DNA from: Stutzerimonas stutzeri
Lineage (GTDB): Bacteria; Pseudomonadota; Gammaproteobacteria; Pseudomonadales; Pseudomonadaceae
Length of the DNA stretch: 64,000 nucleotides
Assembly: GCF_019090095.1 (NCBI RefSeq)
Contig: NZ_JAGQFP010000002.1
Coordinates: 806,001 to 870,000 of the forward strand
Direction of reading: 5' to 3'
Made by a program: the position numbers and the translations under genes. Below, one piece after another: positions 7,661 through 19,094 of this stretch; the first letter of the stretch is position 1, and each line of letters begins with the position of its first letter. The notes under the pieces are model-generated. The model saw only the letters and a list, made by a program, of their open reading frames with translations. It was not told the DNA's origin and ran no database searches.

Positions 7661-8842
7661 ATGTCCTTCGATCTTTCCGCCCGCCTCGCCGCGCGCCGCG
7701 CCGAACACCTTTACCGCCAGCGGCCGCTGCTCGAGGCGCCGCAAGGCCCCGAGGTGCTTGTCGACGGCAGGCCGCTGCTGCAGTTCTGCTCCAACGACTA
7801 CCTTGGCCTGGCCAGTCACCCCGACGTGATCCGCGCCATGCAGCAAGGCGCCGAACGCTGGGGCGTGGGGGGCGGCGCCTCGCACCTGGTCATCGGCCAC
7901 AGCACGCCGCATCACCAGCTCGAAGAGGCCTTGGCCGCGTTCACCGGCCGGCCGCGAGCCTTGTTGTTCTCCACCGGCTATATGGCCAATCTGGCCGCCG
8001 TCACGGCGCTGGTGGGACAGGGCGATACGGTGCTCGAAGACCGCATCAACCACGCTTCGCTGCTCGACGCCGGCCTGCTCAGCGGTGCGCGCTTCTCCCG
8101 TTACCTGCACAACGATGCGGACAGCCTGGCCAAGCGCCTGGACAAGGCGACCGGCAATACCCTGGTCGTCACCGACGGCGTATTCAGCATGGATGGCGAC
8201 CTGGCCGACCTGCCGACGCTGTGCGCCACCGCAAACGCCCGAGGCGCCTGGGTCATGGTCGATGACGCCCATGGCTTCGGTCCGTTGGGCAAAACCGGCG
8301 GCGGCATCGTCGAGCATTTCGGGCTGGGGATGGCTGAGGTGCCGGTGCTGGTCGGCACGCTCGGCAAGGCCTTCGGCACCGCTGGCGCCTTCGTCGCGGG
8401 CAGCGAGGAGCTGATCGAGACCTTGATCCAGTTCGCCCGGCCGTACATCTATACGACCAGCCAGCCACCGGCGGTTGCCTGCGCCACCCTTAAAAGCCTA
8501 GAGCTGCTGCGCACCGAGGGCTGGCGCCGAGATCATCTGAATAAACTGATCGCGCGCTTCCGTCAGGGCGCGGCCGAGATCGGCCTGACGCTCATGGACA
8601 GCCCGACGCCCATCCAGCCGATTCTCGTCGGCAGCAGCGAGCGCGCCCTGGCGCTGTCTGCGGCGCTGCGTGAGCGCGGCATCCTGGTCGGCGCGATTCG
8701 CCCGCCTACGGTGCCAGCCGGCAGTGCGCGGTTGCGGGTAACCTTCAGCGCGTCGCATAGCGAAGCCCAGGTGGAACAACTGCTGGATATCCTGGCCGAA
8801 TGCTGGAATCGATTGGCCGAGGAGCCTGAAGCGGATGCGTGA
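7661..8842 (+). CDS. bioF: 8-amino-7-oxononanoate synthase
   Basis: PLP enzyme that condenses pimeloyl-ACP with alanine to 8-amino-7-oxononanoate. 393 residues. The family start [18 protein letters not shown] is at 7661. The frame is open further upstream through the GAAGC repeat but this part is not homologous coding. Core motifs are [10 protein letters not shown] near residue 45, [11 protein letters not shown] near 200, and the PLP lysine in [13 protein letters not shown] near 235. No clear Shine-Dalgarno precedes the ATG, which is unusual within this operon. The last 8 nt overlap bioH. Confidence 0.96.
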   Translation: MSFDLSARLAARRAEHLYRQRPLLEAPQGPEVLVDGRPLLQFCSNDYLGLASHPDVIRAMQQGAERWGVGGGASHLVIGHSTPHHQLEEALAAFTGRPRALLFSTGYMANLAAVTALVGQGDTVLEDRINHASLLDAGLLSGARFSRYLHNDADSLAKRLDKATGNTLVVTDGVFSMDGDLADLPTLCATANARGAWVMVDDAHGFGPLGKTGGGIVEHFGLGMAEVPVLVGTLGKAFGTAGAFVAGSEELIETLIQFARPYIYTTSQPPAVACATLKSLELLRTEGWRRDHLNKLIARFRQGAAEIGLTLMDSPTPIQPILVGSSERALALSAALRERGILVGAIRPPTVPAGSARLRVTFSASHSEAQVEQLLDILAECWNRLAEEPEADA

Positions 8843-9557
8843 TCAGCTGATTTTGCTGCCCGGATGGGCGTTTGGCCCGGCGGCGTTGCAGCCTTTGTGC
8901 GAGGCGCTCACCGAGCTTGCGCCGGCGCTCGACGTCATCATCGAACCCTTGCCCGAGCTGGCCGAGGCCGACGCTTGGCTCGACGCGCTGGACCGTCGTC
9001 TGCCCCGCGACAGCTGGCTGGCCGGCTGGTCGCTGGGCGGCATGCTGGCCGCCCAGCTCGCCGCGCGACGTCTGGACAGTTGCCGAGGGCTGATCACCCT
9101 GGCCAGCAATCCCTGCTTCCGTGCCCGGCCACAGTGGCCGGAGGGCATGGCGCCGGATATTTTCGATGCGTTTCATGAGGCGTTCAGGCTCGATCCGGAG
9201 GAGACCCTGAAGCGCTTCCGCTCGCTGTGCAGTCGTGGTGCCTACGATCCGCGAACGCTGGCCAGACAGCTGCAGGTCAGCCTTGCCGACCTGCCGTCGC
9301 CGGTGCTGGACGCCGGCCTGCAGTTGCTGGCCGAACTGGACGGACGCGCTGCACTGCATGGCTATTTCGGCCCGCAGCTGCATCTGTTCGCCGGGAACGA
9401 TGCCTTGGTCCCGGCGACGGCCTGCGCCGCGCTGCAGCGTTGGATGCCGGGCATTCTGGCCGAGCTGGTGCCGGGCGCCAGTCACGGTCTTCCGCTGGAG
9501 CGAGCCGACGATGTGGCGGCAAGGATCGCAGCATTCATCAAAGGCGACGACTCATGA
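8835..9557 (+). CDS. bioH: Pimeloyl-[ACP] methyl ester carboxylesterase
   Basis: Alpha/beta hydrolase that removes the methyl ester from pimeloyl-ACP methyl ester, ending the BioC-BioH route to the pimeloyl group. 240 residues. The nucleophile elbow is GWSLGG near residue 57 (Ser), and the catalytic His is probably in GASHGLPLE near residue 218. The N-terminal LLPGWAFG is the usual oxyanion strand. It sits between bioF (8-nt overlap) and bioC (ATGA overlap), the standard Pseudomonas order. Confidence 0.93.
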   Translation: MRDQLILLPGWAFGPAALQPLCEALTELAPALDVIIEPLPELAEADAWLDALDRRLPRDSWLAGWSLGGMLAAQLAARRLDSCRGLITLASNPCFRARPQWPEGMAPDIFDAFHEAFRLDPEETLKRFRSLCSRGAYDPRTLARQLQVSLADLPSPVLDAGLQLLAELDGRAALHGYFGPQLHLFAGNDALVPATACAALQRWMPGILAELVPGASHGLPLERADDVAARIAAFIKGDDS

Positions 9558-10378
9558 ACGAAGTGGCCGCGGCAATGGCGCCTGAAGAAGAACACGGCCT
9601 GCCTGACAAGCGTCAGGTAGCGGCGTCGTTTTCCCGCGCGGCCGCCAGTTACGATGCCGTGGCCGAATTGCAGCGCACGGTCGGCTCTGCGCTGATCGAG
9701 CGGCTGCCGCGAACCCTGATGCCCGCGCGCTGGCTGGATCTGGGCAGCGGTACCGGTCATTTCTCTCGCATCCTGGCGAGCCGATTTCCCGCCGGGGAAG
9801 GCGTTGCGCTGGACATCGCCGAAGGCATGCTGCGCCATGCCCGACCTCAGGGTGGGGCGAGCGCGTTCATCGCTGGCGACGCCGAATGCCTGCCGCTGCG
9901 TGAGGCGTCGGTGGATCTGGTCTTTTCCAGCCTGGCGCTGCAGTGGTGCGAGGAGTTCTCCAGCGTGCTGAGCGAGGCGAAGCGGGTGCTGCGCCCGGGT
10001 GGTGTGTTCGCCTTCAGCAGTCTGTGCAGTGGCACCTTGCAGGAGCTGCGCGACAGCTGGCAGGCGGTGGACGGTTTTGCCCATGTGAATCGCTTTCGCC
10101 CCCTGAGCGCCTACCAACAGCATTGCGCCGCGAGCGGGTTGCGAGTGGAGCGGCTGGAGGTCGAACCCGAGGTGCTGCATTTCGCCGAGCTGCGGCAGCT
10201 GACCAGCGAGCTCAAGGCGCTTGGCGCGCACAATCTGAACCCAGGCCGTCCGGGTGGGCTTACCGGTCGCGCACGAATTCGCGCACTGATCGATGCCTAC
10301 GAGCGGTTCCGGACGCCGAGCGGGCTTCCGGCGACCTATCAGGTGGTGTACGGCGTGTTGCGCAAGGAGCTGACATGA
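9554..10378 (+). CDS. bioC: Malonyl-[ACP] O-methyltransferase
   Basis: SAM-dependent methyltransferase that methylates malonyl-ACP so that it can be elongated by fatty acid synthesis as a disguised substrate. 274 residues from the ATG at 9554, which overlaps the bioH stop. The frame is open earlier, but coupling and the family N-terminus ([17 protein letters not shown]) support this start. The SAM-binding motif I is [11 protein letters not shown] near residue 57. The stop overlaps the bioD start (ATGA at 10375). Confidence 0.93.
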   Translation: MNEVAAAMAPEEEHGLPDKRQVAASFSRAAASYDAVAELQRTVGSALIERLPRTLMPARWLDLGSGTGHFSRILASRFPAGEGVALDIAEGMLRHARPQGGASAFIAGDAECLPLREASVDLVFSSLALQWCEEFSSVLSEAKRVLRPGGVFAFSSLCSGTLQELRDSWQAVDGFAHVNRFRPLSAYQQHCAASGLRVERLEVEPEVLHFAELRQLTSELKALGAHNLNPGRPGGLTGRARIRALIDAYERFRTPSGLPATYQVVYGVLRKELT

Positions 10379-11058
10379 CCGCTGCGTATTTCGTCACCGG
10401 CACGGACACCGAGGTCGGCAAGACCACCATTGCTGCAGGGCTTCTGCATGCCGCGCGTCTGGCTGGGCTCAGTACGGCGGCGGCGAAGCCAGTGGCATCC
10501 GGTTGCGACGTCACAGCCGAGGGCCTGCGCAACAGTGACGCGCTGGCACTGCTCGGCGAATGCACGCTGCCGCTGCGCTATCAGCAGGTCAACCCGATCG
10601 CCTTCGAGCCGGCGATCGCACCGCATCTGGCCGCCCGCGAAGCAGGTGTCGAATTGACGGTCGCGGCGCTGGCCGAGCCGGTTCGCCAGGTGCTGGCATT
10701 GCAGGCTCAATTCAGCCTGGTGGAGGGCGCAGGTGGCTGGCGCGTGCCGCTGGCGGGACGCGAGGCGCTATCGGACCTCGCGATCGAGCTTGGTCTGCCC
10801 GTCATTCTGGTGGTTGGGGTACGTCTTGGCTGTATCAACCATGCCCTGCTCAGCGCCGAGGCCATCGAGCGCGACGGGCTCGAGCTGGCGGGCTGGGTCG
10901 CCAATATCGTCGATCCTGCCACCTCGCGCCTGCAGGAAAACCTTGCCACGCTGGATGAGCGGCTCGAAGTTCCCTGCCTCGGGCGAGTGCCACGTCTGCC
11001 GGTGGCAAGCCCGGCCGAGATCGCCCGCTATCTAGACCTGGCGGCACTCAAGGCTTGA
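10375..11058 (+). CDS. bioD: ATP-dependent dethiobiotin synthetase
   Basis: Closes the ureido ring of dethiobiotin from 7,8-diaminononanoate, CO2 and ATP. 227 residues. The P-loop [10 protein letters not shown] is near residue 9, with the catalytic lysine region AAKPVASG near 38 and the [10 protein letters not shown] loop near 115. Translationally coupled to bioC (4-nt overlap), and the last gene of the operon. bioA, needed for the preceding step, is not in this window and must be elsewhere. Confidence 0.95.
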   Translation: MTAAYFVTGTDTEVGKTTIAAGLLHAARLAGLSTAAAKPVASGCDVTAEGLRNSDALALLGECTLPLRYQQVNPIAFEPAIAPHLAAREAGVELTVAALAEPVRQVLALQAQFSLVEGAGGWRVPLAGREALSDLAIELGLPVILVVGVRLGCINHALLSAEAIERDGLELAGWVANIVDPATSRLQENLATLDERLEVPCLGRVPRLPVASPAEIARYLDLAALKA

Positions 11059-11209
11059 AGACGGCCCGCGTGTCCTCAGCGGACTTGTACCGGGCACGGT
11101 TCAGATCCATCCGGTGCACCAGCAGCGCCTGTATATAGCGATATGCGAGTGGCATCAGCGCAGCGGCTCTGCTTCAATGATGGCCAAGTGACTTTGCGAG
11201 AGTGCAACC

Positions 11210-11464
11210 ATGCAAATCAACAGTCTTCTGGCTGCCGGGCTTGGCGCGTATCAGGCCGGGCAGCAACGTGTTGAGCAAGCCGGCGCTGCCGTCGCAGAGC
11301 TCACCCTGCCCGCTGCCGAAACCTCACAGGCGGTGGCCGATACCGTCAAGCTGACCGAGCAGCTCGTGGAAATGAAAGTGGGCGAGCATCAAGCCAATGT
11401 CGGTGCTCGGCTCCTGCAGTCGGCCGACGAAGTCCTCGGCACGCTGATCAACACCAAAGCCTGA
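11210..11464 (+). CDS. Small protein resembling a flagellar basal-body C-terminal segment
   Basis: 84 residues, no signal peptide or membrane segment, mostly alpha-helical in composition. The last 35 residues (EQLVEMKVGEHQANV ... LLQSADEVLGTLIN) resemble the C-terminal helix shared by flagellar rod and hook proteins, typically NMIxAQRAYEANxKVIxTADEMLGxL. The first half (MQINSLLAAGLGAYQAG) looks like a short flagellin- or YjfB-like helix. In P. aeruginosa I recall a hypothetical gene at the same place, between bioD and the acyl-CoA dehydrogenases. GAGAG lies 8 nt upstream of the ATG. Function unknown; the flagellar link is inference from pattern alone. Confidence 0.75.
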   Translation: MQINSLLAAGLGAYQAGQQRVEQAGAAVAELTLPAAETSQAVADTVKLTEQLVEMKVGEHQANVGARLLQSADEVLGTLINTKA

Positions 11465-11598
11465 CTGTTTTCGGTCGGCCGCTCTGGCCGGCCGCCTCGC
11501 CCGGTTCGGGCGCACCAATCCTGCCTATAGTTATTTCAGATGCCGACGAATGGCGTCCTGGTCGCTGCTTGACATCGTCCAGGCCTAAACGTATGTTT

Positions 11599-11612
11599 CA
11601 AACGCCTGTTTG
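11599..11612. promoter_or_regulatory. Candidate PsrA operator
   Basis: CAAAC-GCCT-GTTTG fits the Pseudomonas PsrA consensus (G/C)AAAC-N2-4-GTTT(G/C) exactly. PsrA is a TetR-type repressor released by long-chain fatty acids, and it controls beta-oxidation genes and rpoS. The site is about 95 nt upstream of the first acyl-CoA dehydrogenase ATG, a sensible promoter position. Confidence 0.7.
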
Positions 11613-11706
11613 ACCTGCCGGGGTAACGCCGGATGGTCCAATCGAAATCAAGCGTGGCTGACCTGCCAGTCACCTGAATCAAGAACCCACCGCTGAGGTT
11701 TACGCT

Positions 11707-13512
11707 ATGCCTGACTACAAGGCCCCCTTGCGCGATATCCGCTTTGTACGTGACGAACTGCTCGGCTACGAAGCGCACTACCAAAGCCTTCCGGGTTGTG
11801 AGGACGCCACTCCGGACATGGTCAACGCCATTCTCGATGAAGGCGCCAAGTTCTGTGAGCAGGTGATTGCTCCCCTCAACCGCGTAGGCGATACCGAAGG
11901 CTGCACCTGGAGCGAAAGCGGTGTGAAGACGCCGACCGGCTTCAAAGAGGCTTATCAGCAATTCGTCGAAGGCGGCTGGCCGAGCCTGGCCCATGACGTC
12001 GAGCATGGCGGCCAGGGCCTGCCGGAATCGCTGGGCATGGCCATCAGCGAAATGGTCGGCGAAGCCAACTGGTCCTGGGGTATGTACCCGGGCCTGTCCC
12101 ACGGCGCGATGAACACCCTGCACGAGCACGGTACCGCCGAGCAGCAGCAGACCTACCTGACCAAGCTGGTGTCCGGCGAGTGGACCGGTACCATGTGCCT
12201 GACCGAACCGCATTGCGGCACCGACCTGGGCATGCTGCGCACCAAGGCCGAGCCGCAGGCCGACGGCAGCTACAAGGTCTCGGGTACCAAGATCTTCATT
12301 TCCGCTGGCGAACACGACATGGCCGACAACATCGTCCATATCGTGCTGGCTCGCCTGCCCGATGCACCGCAGGGCACCAAGGGCATTTCGCTGTTCATCG
12401 TGCCGAAGTTCCTGCCGAACGCCGAAGGCGGCGTGGGCGAGCGCAACGGTGTCTCTTGTGGCTCCATCGAGCACAAGATGGGCATCCACGGCAACGCCAC
12501 CTGCGTGATGAACTTCGACAGCGCCACCGGCTTCCTGATCGGCCCGCCGAACAAGGGCCTGAACTGCATGTTCACCTTCATGAACACGGCGCGTCTGGGT
12601 ACTGCTCTGCAGGGCCTGGCCCATGCCGAGATCGGTTTCCAGGGTGGCATCAAGTACGCGCGTGAGCGTCTGCAGATGCGCTCGCTGACCGGTCCGAAAG
12701 CGCCGGAAAAGGCCGCGGATCCGATTATCGTGCATCCGGACGTGCGCCGCATGCTGCTGACCATGAAGGCCTTCGCCGAAGGCAACCGCGCAATGCTCTA
12801 CTTCGCTGCCAAGCAGGTCGATATCGTCCAGCGCAGCCAGGACGAAGAGCAGCGCAAGGCCGCTGACGCGATGCTGGCTTTCCTCACCCCGATCGCCAAG
12901 GCGTTCATGACCGAAGTCGGCTTCGAAGCGGCCAACCACGGCGTGCAGATCTACGGCGGCCATGGCTTCATCGCCGAGTGGGGCATGGAGCAGAACGTTC
13001 GCGACAGCCGCATCTCCTGCCTGTACGAAGGCACCACCGGCATCCAGGCGCTCGACCTGCTGGGCCGCAAGGTGTTGATGACCCAGGGCGAGGCACTCAA
13101 GGGCTTCACCAAGGTCGTGCACAAGTTCTGCCAGGCCAACGAAGGCAACGAGGCGGTCAAGCAGTTCGTCGAGCCGCTGGCCAAACTCAACAAGGAGTGG
13201 GGCGATCTGACCATGAAGGTCGGCATGGCCGCGATGAAGAACCGCGAGGAAGTCGGTGCCGCTTCGGTGGATTATCTGATGTATTGCGGTTACGCCTGCC
13301 TGGCTTATTTCTGGGCCGACATGGCGCGCCTGGCGTCCGAGAAGATTGCCGCTGGCGAAGACGCAGACGGTTTCTACACCGCCAAGGTGCAGACCGCACG
13401 CTTCTACTTCCAGCGCATCCTGCCGCGTACCCGTACGCACGTCGAGGCCATGCTGTCCGGTGCGGACAACCTGATGGACATGGACGAAGCGCACTTCGAA
13501 CTGGCCTACTAA
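11707..13512 (+). CDS. Acyl-CoA dehydrogenase, FadE-type (first of three)
   Basis: FAD enzyme for the first step of beta-oxidation (acyl-CoA to trans-2-enoyl-CoA). 601 residues, the longer bacterial form with an extra C-terminal helical domain. Visible features: [13 protein letters not shown] near residue 162 (FAD/substrate loop), ISAGEHDM near 200, [18 protein letters not shown] near 345, [15 protein letters not shown] near 415 and the catalytic glutamate in [16 protein letters not shown] near 443. It equals the PA0506 (FadE1) position in P. aeruginosa by gene order, from memory. Preceded by a PsrA-like site and followed by a strong terminator, so it is an independent unit. Chain-length preference cannot be read from sequence. 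Confidence 0.93.
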   Translation: MPDYKAPLRDIRFVRDELLGYEAHYQSLPGCEDATPDMVNAILDEGAKFCEQVIAPLNRVGDTEGCTWSESGVKTPTGFKEAYQQFVEGGWPSLAHDVEHGGQGLPESLGMAISEMVGEANWSWGMYPGLSHGAMNTLHEHGTAEQQQTYLTKLVSGEWTGTMCLTEPHCGTDLGMLRTKAEPQADGSYKVSGTKIFISAGEHDMADNIVHIVLARLPDAPQGTKGISLFIVPKFLPNAEGGVGERNGVSCGSIEHKMGIHGNATCVMNFDSATGFLIGPPNKGLNCMFTFMNTARLGTALQGLAHAEIGFQGGIKYARERLQMRSLTGPKAPEKAADPIIVHPDVRRMLLTMKAFAEGNRAMLYFAAKQVDIVQRSQDEEQRKAADAMLAFLTPIAKAFMTEVGFEAANHGVQIYGGHGFIAEWGMEQNVRDSRISCLYEGTTGIQALDLLGRKVLMTQGEALKGFTKVVHKFCQANEGNEAVKQFVEPLAKLNKEWGDLTMKVGMAAMKNREEVGAASVDYLMYCGYACLAYFWADMARLASEKIAAGEDADGFYTAKVQTARFYFQRILPRTRTHVEAMLSGADNLMDMDEAHFELAY

Positions 13513-13530
13513 GGCTCAGCGCAACCAGAG

Positions 13531-13559
13531 AAACCGCTGCTTCGGCAGCGGTTTTTTTT
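13531..13559 (+). terminator. Rho-independent terminator after the first acyl-CoA dehydrogenase
   Basis: Ten-bp stem AAACCGCTGC / GCAGCGGTTT with a TTCG tetraloop and a run of eight T. It starts 19 nt after the stop at 13512. Confidence 0.95.
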
Positions 13560-13629
13560 CGCCCCGACCTCGGCCCGTTGATCACTTTTTGTTCCGGTGG
13601 GGTGATATAAGCCAGTCAATGCAGGCAAA

Positions 13630-14970
13630 ATGCCTTCAATCTTCAAGCGCTCGAACACCGGAGTCGCCTTGCCTCGTTTGAGCCCTGCATGCTTCAGCCA
13701 TTTCTACGTCCCTCTGGCATTGGTTGCCGGTGGGCTGGCGGCTGCCCGGCAGCCGAGCCTGAACGAGTTCTTCACGTCGCTGTTCAACGTGCTGCCGACG
13801 GTCCTGCTGTTGCTCGGCGGGGCCTTCTGCATTGCCTATGCGCGGATTCGCGAGACCTGCCTGCTGGCGGTCATCTACCTGAACTATTTCCTGCTCGACA
13901 CCCAAGTCGATCACTACCGTCTCACCGGCGCGCTGCTGCCCGACGCTGCGCTGACCTTTCACCTGTGCAGCCTGCTCCTGCCGTCGCTGTATGGACTGTT
14001 TGCGCTGTGGCATGAGCGCACGCACCTGCTGCAGGACGGGCTGGCGCGGGTGGCGGTGATGATCGCCGTGGTCGTACCGGCCTTCGCATTGGCCCGCCGG
14101 TTTCCGGAGGCGATGCTCAACTGGCTGGCTGAGGTTCGCTGGCCTTCGTTGCAGGCGGACTGGTTGCAATTGATCCAACTGGCCTATCCGGTGTTCCTGC
14201 TGGCGCTGCTGGGCCTGCTGCTCCAGTACCTGCGTCGGGCCCGACCCGTGCATGCGGCTCAGCTTGTGGCGCTGGTCGGCCTGCTGTTGATGCTGCCGCA
14301 GGTGTTCAGCCGTCCGGGCGCACTCAATGTGTTGAGCAGCCTGATGATGCTGACATTGGTCGTTGCAGTTGCGCAGGAGGCCTACCAGATGGCGTTTCGC
14401 GACGAACTGACCGGCTTGCCCGGGCGCCGCGCGCTGAACGAGCGGCTGCAACGCCTGGGCCGGCAGTACGTGATTGCGATGGCGGACGTCGACCGCTTCA
14501 AGGCGTTCAACGATACCCACGGGCACGATGTCGGCGACGAGGTGCTGCGGCTGGTTGCCAGTCGCCTGCGCAAGGTGGGTGGCGGTGGGCGCGCCTATCG
14601 TTATGGCGGTGAGGAGTTCGCGTTGGTGTTTCCCGGCAGCGACCTGGCGCATTGCCTACCGCATCTGGAGGCCGTTCGCCGGGCGGTGGAGACGTATCCG
14701 CTACATCTACGCGACAAGACCAGCCGGCCCAAGGATGCCGAGCAAGGTCGGCAGCGTCGTGGTGCCAGCGCGACGATGACGGTTTCTGTGACCATCAGCA
14801 TCGGGGTGGCGGAGCGAACGCTGGCGCAGCGCAGCCCGGAGGAGGTCATCAAACAGGCCGATCAGGCGCTCTACAGCGCCAAGGGGGCGGGCCGCAACTG
14901 CGTTCGCTCGCACGGCGACAATCGGCGTGGCGCGGTGCGCACGGCCAAGCGCAGCGGCGCTAACGTCTGA
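13630..14970 (+). CDS. Membrane-bound diguanylate cyclase (GGDEF)
   Basis: Predicted inner-membrane protein of 446 residues: about six to seven hydrophobic segments in residues 20-255, then a cytoplasmic GGDEF domain at about 265-420. The active-site motif is intact, RYGGEEFALVF near residue 321, with the metal site in MADVDRFKAFND near 283. The product-inhibition I-site (RxxD five residues before GGEEF) is absent: those positions read GGGG. It should make c-di-GMP without that feedback. It has its own promoter region after a terminator and is inserted between two acyl-CoA dehydrogenase paralogues. The input signal of the membrane part is unknown. The ATG at 13630 has only a weak Shine-Dalgarno. 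Confidence 0.9.
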   Translation: MPSIFKRSNTGVALPRLSPACFSHFYVPLALVAGGLAAARQPSLNEFFTSLFNVLPTVLLLLGGAFCIAYARIRETCLLAVIYLNYFLLDTQVDHYRLTGALLPDAALTFHLCSLLLPSLYGLFALWHERTHLLQDGLARVAVMIAVVVPAFALARRFPEAMLNWLAEVRWPSLQADWLQLIQLAYPVFLLALLGLLLQYLRRARPVHAAQLVALVGLLLMLPQVFSRPGALNVLSSLMMLTLVVAVAQEAYQMAFRDELTGLPGRRALNERLQRLGRQYVIAMADVDRFKAFNDTHGHDVGDEVLRLVASRLRKVGGGGRAYRYGGEEFALVFPGSDLAHCLPHLEAVRRAVETYPLHLRDKTSRPKDAEQGRQRRGASATMTVSVTISIGVAERTLAQRSPEEVIKQADQALYSAKGAGRNCVRSHGDNRRGAVRTAKRSGANV

Positions 14971-15073
14971 CGGTTATGGCGCCGCATTCAGCGCTTGCAA
15001 TGTAATGGCGAGCAGGGCGATCAGCCAGTAGCGTGCCCGGCACAACGGTGCTGGTGCCGTACTGGAGAACGTT

Positions 15074-16882
<1,809 letters not shown>

Positions 16883-16901
16883 ACCCTCCGGCAGGACAAC
16901 T

Positions 16902-16926
16902 AGCCCGCGCTTGCGCGGGCTTTTTT
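16902..16926 (+). terminator. Rho-independent terminator after the second acyl-CoA dehydrogenase
   Basis: AGCCCGCGC and GCGCGGGCT pair with almost no loop, followed by six T. It begins 20 nt after the stop at 16882. Confidence 0.93.
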
Positions 16927-17009
16927 ATCTGCAGCCCCATGACGTTTCGCTACTGTCCGTTCGGTGGGCAGGGTTGCCCTTCGTGTCCGAACGCAGGGTC
17001 CGGATGAGA

Positions 17010-17019
17010 ACCAATTGGT
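17010..17019. promoter_or_regulatory. ACCAATTGGT palindrome upstream of third acyl-CoA dehydrogenase
   Basis: Perfect 10-bp palindrome about 100 nt upstream of the ATG at 17117. The half-site resembles GntR-type operators, but no regulator can be assigned. It may be a promoter element of the third dehydrogenase, which has its own leader after the preceding terminator. Confidence 0.35.
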
Positions 17020-17116
17020 CATTTTAAGACGCTTCGGGCGCTGATCAGTCTTCAGTTAGACTCGCGAAACAGCTGCGGCCAACCGGCCGGGTGACATGTT
17101 CTGCGAGGTCTTTTCG

Positions 17117-18895
17117 ATGGCTGACTACAAAGCACCGCTGCGCGATATGCGTTTCGTACTGAACGAAGTTTTCGATGCCCCGACGCTCTGGCAGACCTTG
17201 CCAGCGCTAGCGGAAGTCGTCGATGCAGAAACGGCCGAGGCGATTCTCGAGGAGGCAGGCAAGATCACCGCTAACACCATCGCCCCGCTCAATCGCAGTG
17301 GCGATGAAGAAGGCTGCCATTGGGCTGATGGTGCGGTCAGCACGCCGGCCGGTTATCCCGAGGCCTACCGGCTCTACGCCGAAGGCGGCTGGGTCGGCGT
17401 CGGCGGCGATCCGGCCTACGGCGGCATGGGCATGCCCAAGGTTATCTCTGCGCAGGTCGAAGAGATGATGAACTCCGCCAGCCTGGCCTTCGGTCTGTAC
17501 CCGATGCTGACGTCCGGCGCCTGCCTGTCGATCTACGCCCACGCCAGCGAAGCGCTGAAGCAAAAGTACCTGCCGAACATGTATGCCGGTGTCTGGTCTG
17601 GTTCGATGTGCCTGACCGAGCCCCATGCCGGCACTGACCTGGGCATCATCCGCACCAAGGCCGAGCCGCAGGCCGACGGTTCCTACAAGGTCAGCGGTAC
17701 CAAGATCTTCATCACCGGCGGCGAGCACGACCTCACCGATAACATCATTCATCTGGTGCTGGCCAAACTGCCTGACGCGCCGGCTGGTTCGCGTGGTATC
17801 TCGTTGTTCCTGGTGCCCAAGGTGATGGTCAACGAGGACGGCAGCCTGGGCGAGCGCAACAGCCTGAGCTGCGGCTCGATCGAGCACAAGATGGGCATTC
17901 AGGCCTCGGCCACCTGCGTCATGAACTTCGACGGTGCCACTGGCTGGATGGTCGGCGAGCCGAACAAGGGGCTGGCCGCCATGTTCACCATGATGAACTA
18001 CGAGCGTCTGGGGGTCGGTATCCAGGGGCTTTCCACGGGCGAGCGGTCCTACCAGAGCGCCATCGAGTATGCGCGTGAACGCATCCAGAGCCGCGCCCCG
18101 ACGGGCCCGGTCGCCAAGGAGAAAGCCGCCGACCCGATCATCGTGCACCCCGATGTGCGTCGTATGCTGCTGACGATGAAGGCCCTGAACGAAGGCGGTC
18201 GTGCCTTCTCCAGCTACGTTGCCCTGCAACTGGATATCGCCAAGTTCAGCGACGATGCCGAAGCCCGCCAGCGCGCCGAAGCTCAGGTCGCGCTGCTGAC
18301 GCCGGTTGCCAAGGCCTTCCTGACCGATATGGGCCTGGAAACCACCGTTCATGGCCAGCAGATCTTCGGCGGTCACGGCTTTATCCGCGAATGGGGTCAG
18401 GAGCAGCTGGTGCGCGACTGCCGCATCACGCAGATCTACGAAGGCACCAATGGCATCCAGGCACTCGACCTGCTTGGCCGCAAAGTGGTCGGTAGCGGCG
18501 GCGAACTGTACCGGGCGTTTGCCGATGAGATCAGGGGCTTCTGCAGCACCGCAGGGGCGGAGCTGGACGAGTTCGCCGTCCCGCTGCGGGCTGCCTTGGA
18601 GAATCTCGACGCGCTCACCGCGTTCGTGCTCGACAGCGCCCAGCGCAATCCCAACGAGATTGGTGCGGCCTCGGTCGAGTATCTGCACGTGTTTGGCTAC
18701 ACCGCCTATGCCTACATGTGGGCGCGGATGGCAGCGGTCGCGCTGGGCAAACAGGGAGAGGACGATTTCTACGCCAGCAAGCTGGGCACGGCGCGTTTCT
18801 ATTTCGCTCGATTGCTGCCGCGCATCCATTCGCTCAGCGCTACGGTCAAGGCCGGCGCCGAGTCGTTGTATCTGCTGGACGCCGAGCAGTTCTAA
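17117..18895 (+). CDS. Acyl-CoA dehydrogenase, FadE-type (third of three)
   Basis: 592-residue third paralogue ([20 protein letters not shown] at the N-terminus). The start at 17117 is supported by GAGG at 17105-17108 and by alignment with the other two copies. An upstream in-frame start at 17096 adds only seven residues. Motifs: MCLTEPHAGTDLG (Ala replaces the Cys of the other two copies), [43 protein letters not shown] and [16 protein letters not shown] with the catalytic glutamate. It corresponds by order to PA0508 (FadE2) in P. aeruginosa, from memory. The Rsm sRNA follows. Confidence 0.93.
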   Translation: MADYKAPLRDMRFVLNEVFDAPTLWQTLPALAEVVDAETAEAILEEAGKITANTIAPLNRSGDEEGCHWADGAVSTPAGYPEAYRLYAEGGWVGVGGDPAYGGMGMPKVISAQVEEMMNSASLAFGLYPMLTSGACLSIYAHASEALKQKYLPNMYAGVWSGSMCLTEPHAGTDLGIIRTKAEPQADGSYKVSGTKIFITGGEHDLTDNIIHLVLAKLPDAPAGSRGISLFLVPKVMVNEDGSLGERNSLSCGSIEHKMGIQASATCVMNFDGATGWMVGEPNKGLAAMFTMMNYERLGVGIQGLSTGERSYQSAIEYARERIQSRAPTGPVAKEKAADPIIVHPDVRRMLLTMKALNEGGRAFSSYVALQLDIAKFSDDAEARQRAEAQVALLTPVAKAFLTDMGLETTVHGQQIFGGHGFIREWGQEQLVRDCRITQIYEGTNGIQALDLLGRKVVGSGGELYRAFADEIRGFCSTAGAELDEFAVPLRAALENLDALTAFVLDSAQRNPNEIGAASVEYLHVFGYTAYAYMWARMAAVALGKQGEDDFYASKLGTARFYFARLLPRIHSLSATVKAGAESLYLLDAEQF

Positions 18896-18979
18896 GGACT
18901 TAAGCTGTAGCGGCACAATGAAATTAATTCGCCATGTCCGGGAACAATGGGCCAGCATCCCAGTCATAAGCCGGCATCA

Positions 18980-18997
18980 TGTAGTCAATGGCTTACA
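18980..18997. promoter_or_regulatory. Second, imperfect GacA box
   Basis: TGTAGT-N6-CTTACA. The right half of the GacA activating sequence TGTAAG-N6-CTTACA is perfect, while the left half matches 4 of 6. It lies 42 bp upstream of the perfect box, on the same helical face at four turns. Confidence 0.6.
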
Positions 18998-19021
18998 AGC
19001 GGGGCCAAGGATCGGCTTCCT

Positions 19022-19039
19022 TGTAAGTCATTGCTTACA
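19022..19039. promoter_or_regulatory. GacA upstream activating sequence
   Basis: TGTAAG-TCATTG-CTTACA is a perfect match to the GacA box found upstream of rsmX, rsmY and rsmZ in pseudomonads. Its centre is about 65 nt upstream of the inferred sRNA start, the usual spacing. Confidence 0.9.
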
Positions 19040-19094
19040 AATCGTAGTGCAAAACTGCCACTACAGGTCTTACCGGCCCGGCGGTAGTCTTTGC

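Noticed and set aside
6725..8317. 530-codon minus-strand frame across bioB and bioF
   Set aside because: Shadow of two certain biotin genes; His/Gln/Val-rich composition typical of antisense frames.
11536..13494. 652-codon minus-strand frame across the first acyl-CoA dehydrogenase
   Set aside because: Antisense shadow with no domain; the plus-strand gene is certain.
17207..18967. 586-codon minus-strand frame across the third acyl-CoA dehydrogenase
   Set aside because: Antisense shadow with no recognisable protein features.
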